A stretch of DNA of 64,000 nt from Eubacteriales bacterium (lineage in GTDB: Bacteria; Bacillota; Clostridia; Oscillospirales; Oscillospiraceae). The notes under the pieces are model-generated. The model made no database searches, had not been told where the DNA came from, and worked only from the letters and a program-made list of their open reading frames with translations. Made by a program: the position numbers and the translations under genes. The stretch spans positions 62,001 to 126,000 of the forward strand of contig JAUNNH010000003.1 in assembly GCA_030531505.1 (NCBI GenBank), read 5' to 3'. This document shows, one piece after another, positions 60,116 to 64,000 of this stretch (position 1 is the first letter of the stretch; each line of letters starts with the position of its first letter).

Positions 60116-60283
60116 AACAGGGTGTGGGGATAAAGATATGAGCCATTGGATAAGCTGTGCATACAGCATACCCTGCCCGGCCCGATTTGTAAAGAGCGAA
60201 GCGGCACCAGTTTTGTCGAGGGAATATTTTTCTTTCTTCTCGGGCAGACTAAGAGCGATATCGCATGAGAGGAGTAATGCTTT

Positions 60284-60493
60284 GTGATCATGGACCGTAT
60301 CGCGCTGATCCTCGCCATCATCGGTGGGATCAACTGGGGCAGCGTCGGCCTGTTCCGCTTCGATCTGGTGGCCTGGCTTTTCGGCGGGCAGACCGCAACG
60401 GTGAGCCGCGTCGTGTACACACTGGTGGGGCTCGCGGCGCTGTGGTGCATTTCGCTGCTGTTCCGCACGGACGCGGTGAGCGACGAGATGTAA
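60284..60493 (+). CDS. DUF378 membrane protein
   Basis: A 69-residue protein with two hydrophobic segments (about 5-27 and 41-60) and the DUF378 signature IIGGINWGSVGLFRFDLVAWLFGG. The GTG at 60284 is about 9 bases from GAGAGGAG; an ATG two codons later is an alternative. Function unknown. Confidence 0.9.
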   Translation: MIMDRIALILAIIGGINWGSVGLFRFDLVAWLFGGQTATVSRVVYTLVGLAALWCISLLFRTDAVSDEM

Positions 60494-60504
60494 TACGGAA
60501 GAAG

Positions 60505-60537
60505 CATACGGCCGCCGGCATGTCCGGCGGCCGTATG
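60505..60537. terminator. Terminator between DUF378 and GDPD genes
   Basis: CATACGGCCGCCGG-CATGT-CCGGCGGCCGTATG, a 14-bp perfect stem between convergent genes. Confidence 0.8.
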
Positions 60538-60549
60538 TATGTCCGATCT

Positions 60550-61383
60550 TTATTTGAATTTGACGCGCGGCTTGTAGAACTCGAAGATCACGCCGTCGCG
60601 TCCTTTTTCGTTTCGCGGCTCATGCGAGGTCCAGCCGAAGCGCAGCGCGCCCAGCAGCTCGGCGAGCCGTACGGTGGGCGGGCGATAGCCGATGCGGTAG
60701 GCGATGAACTGCGGCCGGCCGATGAAGTTGAACAGGCAGTGGGAGAGCAGGAACGCGGTGGGCAGCTTGATCCCGTCCTTGCAGTAGTCCCGGGAGAGCG
60801 TGGCGAGCTGCCCGCGCAGCAGATCCCGCCCGTGGAGGCGGAACCAGCCCACGATGAAAGGACTGAAGCTCTCGATGCACACATCACCCCGGTACTGCTC
60901 CAGCAGAGCGTAGGTCTTCTCGCAGAGCTCCCGATTGCGCGGGCCGTTCTTGAGCTCCACGATCAGCGGCCCACGGCCGCGGATCACATCCAGCGCGTCG
61001 GCGAAGAGCGGGATACCGTGCTCGGTCCCGCAGAGTTTGAGCTCCCGCAGCTCGGCCCAGTCCAGCTCGTCCACGCGCTTGTCCACACCGCAGACGCGCT
61101 TGAGGTCGTTGTCGTGGAAGACCACCACCTGCCCGTCCCGGCTCAAACGCACGTCGAGCTCGATGCCGTAGCCCGCACGGGCGGCGAGGCGGAAGGCCTC
61201 GAGCGAGTTTTCGGGGACGGAGCGGTTGCGGGTATGGAGCCCGCGGTGGGCAAAGTTCACCCCGCGGAAGGGCGCGCGCTGGCGCCTGGTCGAGCCGCCC
61301 GGGAAGAGCATCGCGAGCGGCGTCAGGACCGCCGCAGCGCCGAGGAGCGCGGCGCGGCGCAGCCTGGAAGGATTTCGGTTCAA
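60550..61383 (-). CDS. Glycerophosphodiester phosphodiesterase
   Basis: Of 277 residues from the TTG at 61383, which has GAGGTG seven bases upstream; a GTG three codons earlier overlaps that site. An N-terminal hydrophobic stretch (LLGAAAVLTPLAMLFPGG) anchors it or acts as a signal. The GDPD active site is complete: FAHRGLH, PENSLEAF, IELDVRLSRDGQVVVFHD. It cleaves glycerophosphodiesters to glycerol 3-phosphate and alcohol. The C-terminus is about 40 residues longer than the simple TIM barrel. Confidence 0.95.
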   Translation of the reverse strand: MNRNPSRLRRAALLGAAAVLTPLAMLFPGGSTRRQRAPFRGVNFAHRGLHTRNRSVPENSLEAFRLAARAGYGIELDVRLSRDGQVVVFHDNDLKRVCGVDKRVDELDWAELRELKLCGTEHGIPLFADALDVIRGRGPLIVELKNGPRNRELCEKTYALLEQYRGDVCIESFSPFIVGWFRLHGRDLLRGQLATLSRDYCKDGIKLPTAFLLSHCLFNFIGRPQFIAYRIGYRPPTVRLAELLGALRFGWTSHEPRNEKGRDGVIFEFYKPRVKFK

Positions 61384-61429
61384 GAAAGACACCTCGCTTG
61401 TTTATAATAAGGATAGCCCGGAGAACGGC

Positions 61430-62878
61430 TCAGTCGTCGCCGAGGGCTTCGAGACCCTTGACGTTGGCGAGCTTTTTGGCTTTGATGTTCTTGACGAGCG
61501 CGGTGAAGACCGTGAAGCTCAGCAGGATCAGCGCGCAGGCGTAAACCGGCAGCGTCCGCCAGGCCTGGGTGGCATTGAGCGTGAGGCCGAGCAGCACGGG
61601 CGTGATGGTCTGCGCCGCCATGCTGGCGGTGTAGTAATAGCCGGTGAACTGCCCGATCTTTTTGGACGAGCAGAGCTCGACCACCATCGGGAAGGAGCAG
61701 TTATGCACGAGCGCCATGCCAAAACCCTTGATGGCCCAGACGGCGAAGAGCAGCGCGGGGAAGGCAAACTCCCCGTTCGCGCCGACGACGCGGCCGCTCG
61801 GCGCTGCAAAGCACATCACGACCAGACCGAGGAAGGTGATGGCGAGGCCGATGGAGATCGTCCACTTGCGGCCGATCCGGTCGGCGATGGAGCCCGCGGT
61901 CGCAAAGCCGACCACCGAGGCGAGACCGCCCACGATCGTCATGATCATCGTGGCGCTCGAGACGGATTTCAAATAGTAGATGACATAGTTGCCGATATAG
62001 GTGCCGAGGGCGTTGTCCGCCATGAACCACAGGAACTCCGCCGCGAGGATCGCGAGCAGCATCCGTCTGTTGGCGGGGGACATGGGACCGTCGTCGTCGA
62101 TGGGGGTCTCCACGGCGGCGAGCTCTTCGCCGCGCGCCATTTCATCCTTCAGCTCCTCGGCGAGCTTGTTCTCACGGATCGTGAAGAACAGCACCAGCGC
62201 CGAGATGACCATCAGCACGGAGGCGATGACGAAGGGCAGCTCGATGGTCCAGACATTGCGCGCCTCGTCGGGGCTGTTGATGTAGTTGGAGAGGACGAGG
62301 AAGATGCCGAGCACCGTGGCGGCGGCACCGCCCAGGTAGCCCATGATGTTGATGATGCCGTTGGCCTTCGCCCGCAGAGGCTTGGGCGTGATGTCCGGCA
62401 TGAGGGCGACGGCGGGGTTGCGGTACATCATCATGAAGAGCAGCACCACGGCCATCATCAGGACCATGCCGAAGACGTTGTTGCGGTGGAAGAAGAGCGG
62501 AATGAAGGGGAAGGCGGCGGCCGCCACGAAGGTGCCCACGAGTATGTAGGGCATGCGCTTGCCGATGGGGCTGCGCGTCCGGTCCGAGAGGCGGCCGAAG
62601 AGCGGCAGCAGGACCAGGGCGGCCAGGTTGTCACAGGCCATGATGATGCCGACGATCCACTGGACCTGCAGAATCTGCTGCTCGTTGCCGCTGCTCTTGA
62701 GTTCATAGGAGGACATATTATACATCCGCCGCGCGAAAATATCCGTCAAAAACGTGGGGCACCAGGAATCATAGACCTGCCAGAGCAGGAGGATGCCGAA
62801 GAAGGCGAAGCCGATCAGGGCGGTCCGCCGGTAGTTGAGCTTGAGCGCGCCGGCCGGCGCGGCGGTTTTTTTGGCCAT
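61430..62878 (-). CDS. MFS transporter, SLC45/GPH-like
   Basis: A 482-residue carrier with 12 membrane segments and a long central loop (about 225-260, acidic). Motifs LFGRLSDRTRSPIGKRMPYILVG and MPDITPKPLRAKANGI match the glycoside-pentoside-hexuronide and SLC45-like sugar carriers. Two ATGs stand in tandem; the second (62878) has the better distance to GGAGAG. No neighbour reveals the substrate. Confidence 0.93.
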   Translation of the reverse strand: MAKKTAAPAGALKLNYRRTALIGFAFFGILLLWQVYDSWCPTFLTDIFARRMYNMSSYELKSSGNEQQILQVQWIVGIIMACDNLAALVLLPLFGRLSDRTRSPIGKRMPYILVGTFVAAAAFPFIPLFFHRNNVFGMVLMMAVVLLFMMMYRNPAVALMPDITPKPLRAKANGIINIMGYLGGAAATVLGIFLVLSNYINSPDEARNVWTIELPFVIASVLMVISALVLFFTIRENKLAEELKDEMARGEELAAVETPIDDDGPMSPANRRMLLAILAAEFLWFMADNALGTYIGNYVIYYLKSVSSATMIMTIVGGLASVVGFATAGSIADRIGRKWTISIGLAITFLGLVVMCFAAPSGRVVGANGEFAFPALLFAVWAIKGFGMALVHNCSFPMVVELCSSKKIGQFTGYYYTASMAAQTITPVLLGLTLNATQAWRTLPVYACALILLSFTVFTALVKNIKAKKLANVKGLEALGDD

Positions 62879-62995
62879 CATGTCTCTCCAATCTGCCGCT
62901 TCAGCGGGGCGGCGACCCTTTTTACGTATTTTACTACGAAAAAAGGGCCTTGTAAACCGATCATTTTCGCAATATGCACAAAAAATGGCCGCCCG

Positions 62996-64000
62996 TTAAT
63001 CGATCGTGATCCGCTCCTGCTTTCCGTCGACAGCGTTCACATAGAGCCGCACGCGCCCGTCGTCCCGACCCGGACCGCTGAATTCGTAGCAGGCGCTGTT
63101 GCGCCCGCCCTCGCTGGTCAGGATGACCCGGCGCGCCGCATCCCAGGCAAAGTCGTCCGGGAGCGCCGCGGCCGCCTCCTCCTCGCTGAGCGTCCAGCGC
63201 ACACCGCTCTCGCCCGGCTGCCAGGCGTCCGCGTTGAAGCTGTAGATGGAGCCGTCGTCGAGCGCGACGGCGACGCGCAGGAGATTGTCGAGCCAGAGGG
63301 CGCCGTCCTCCGTGCGTGCGTAGTCCAGCGAAAGCACGGTCCCGCCGTCACGCTGCCCGACGAGGTTCAGCTCCGTGTAGCCGGCGCGCCGCAGAAAAGT
63401 CTCGGCCTCCGCCTGCGCCTCCTCGGCGCTCAGCACGGCCTCACTCACGAGCCTTGTCTGGCTGAGGCTGTCCACACCGCTGCGGCTGACGCACAGGAAA
63501 CTGTCCCCGCAGCGGAAGCAGCGCCGGCCTTCCAGCCCCTCATAGGAATAGACAGGCTCCAGCTCCTCGCCCGATACGCCGAGAAAGGCCGCGGCCGCCT
63601 CCCGCATCTCCTCTTCGGTGAGGTAACCGGTCCCGGGGCGCTCTTCCTTTCCGTACAGGCCATCGTAATGCAGCTCGGCCGGCGCGGCAAAGGAGGCCTC
63701 GTAGTCCAGAAGCCGTGCGGCCAGCGATTCACCCGGCTCCGCGCCGACGTTCCGGAGCCGCTTCTCGCGGCTGTCCAAATGCACATGACCGCCGTTGAGG
63801 TCCTCACGCAGCGCCAGCAGGACCTCGACGAACTCATCCGCCCTCATGGAGAGCTCGCCGAGCGCCTCGCGCTGCTCCGGTCGCAGACCGGCCTCGGCGC
63901 TCTCTCCGCAGAGCGTGCGGGCATAGTCGCCGGTGCGGTTGAGGAAGGCGGAGAGGTTTTCCAGCTCCTGGGTGGAGAAAGGCAGCGCCGCCATGGCGCT
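62996..64000 (-). CDS. ypeB: Spore germination protein YpeB (5' end outside window)
   Basis: The frame is open to the right edge (SAMAALPFSTQELENLSAF...), so only the C-terminal 334 residues are here. It has the YpeB middle region (RTGDYARTLCGE, ELSMRADEF) and three repeats of the PepSY-like YpeB domain (TEEEMREAAAAFLGVSGEELE; SAEEAQAEAETFLRRAGY; SEEEAAAALPDDF). YpeB is needed to place and protect the cortex-lytic enzyme SleB in the spore inner membrane; sleB usually sits just upstream. Confidence 0.92.
   Translation of the reverse strand, partial: SAMAALPFSTQELENLSAFLNRTGDYARTLCGESAEAGLRPEQREALGELSMRADEFVEVLLALREDLNGGHVHLDSREKRLRNVGAEPGESLAARLLDYEASFAAPAELHYDGLYGKEERPGTGYLTEEEMREAAAAFLGVSGEELEPVYSYEGLEGRRCFRCGDSFLCVSRSGVDSLSQTRLVSEAVLSAEEAQAEAETFLRRAGYTELNLVGQRDGGTVLSLDYARTEDGALWLDNLLRVAVALDDGSIYSFNADAWQPGESGVRWTLSEEEAAAALPDDFAWDAARRVILTSEGGRNSACYEFSGPGRDDGRVRLYVNAVDGKQERITID

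Overview
The window comes from an endospore-forming, GC-rich Firmicute of the Clostridia, most like the Oscillospiraceae (an inference from gene content: sigG, spoVT, ypeB and a spore-type M14 peptidase, TAXI-TRAP and Tct transporters, glgC/glgD pairing, AT-rich sigma-A promoters with 17-base spacers, strong AGGAGG ribosome sites). No rRNA, tRNA or CRISPR array was seen.

Layout. Bases 1 to about 4660 are the right end of an integrated mobile element: the tail of an unrecognised gene, a NUDIX hydrolase, a small operon (two unknown proteins, a micro-ORF and a YhcC-like radical SAM protein) behind what looks like a SAM-I-clan riboswitch lacking P4, and a large serine recombinase. The recombinase reads in frame into the 3' four-fifths of spoVT, so the element sits inside a sporulation regulator gene. 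Then come an E2-like acyltransferase with a changed active site (5217), prfB, prs-pth, and a glycogen cluster (glgC, glgD, glgP, a PfkB kinase and a membrane protein resembling a dead PIG-L deacetylase). At 16.3-17.5 kb lies rplJ-rplL with its L10 leader.

At 18.4-23.8 kb is a four-gene redox operon: a molybdopterin oxidoreductase, NuoE-like and NuoF-like NADH modules, and an iron-sulfur protein built like an [FeFe]-hydrogenase that has lost the H-cluster motifs and gained an extra cysteine block. It is followed by sigG, whose ribosome site is locked in a hairpin. A TAXI-TRAP transporter, a HAD phosphatase, an AAA-CYTH fusion, typA, a Tat-exported flavoprotein, a YfbR/DUF896/flavoprotein operon, trkAH, a glycosyltransferase and a ZinT-like protein with a palindromic operator fill 25-45 kb.

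The last part (45-64 kb) holds an M14 peptidase, a complete tctC-tctB-tctA transporter, an MsmX-like sugar ABC ATPase with a strange leader, a hairpin-dense spacer with a dispersed repeat, pyrR-uraA behind an attenuator, a DUF4349 lipoprotein, a PrsA-like foldase, a second Tat flavoprotein with a divergent LysR regulator, a DUF378 protein, a GDPD, an MFS carrier and the 3' part of ypeB.

The most unusual items are the spoVT-interrupting recombinase element, the molybdopterin/NADH/dead-hydrogenase complex, the P4-less SAM-type switch, and the translational lock on sigG. All assignments are from reading motifs and context; no database search was run.
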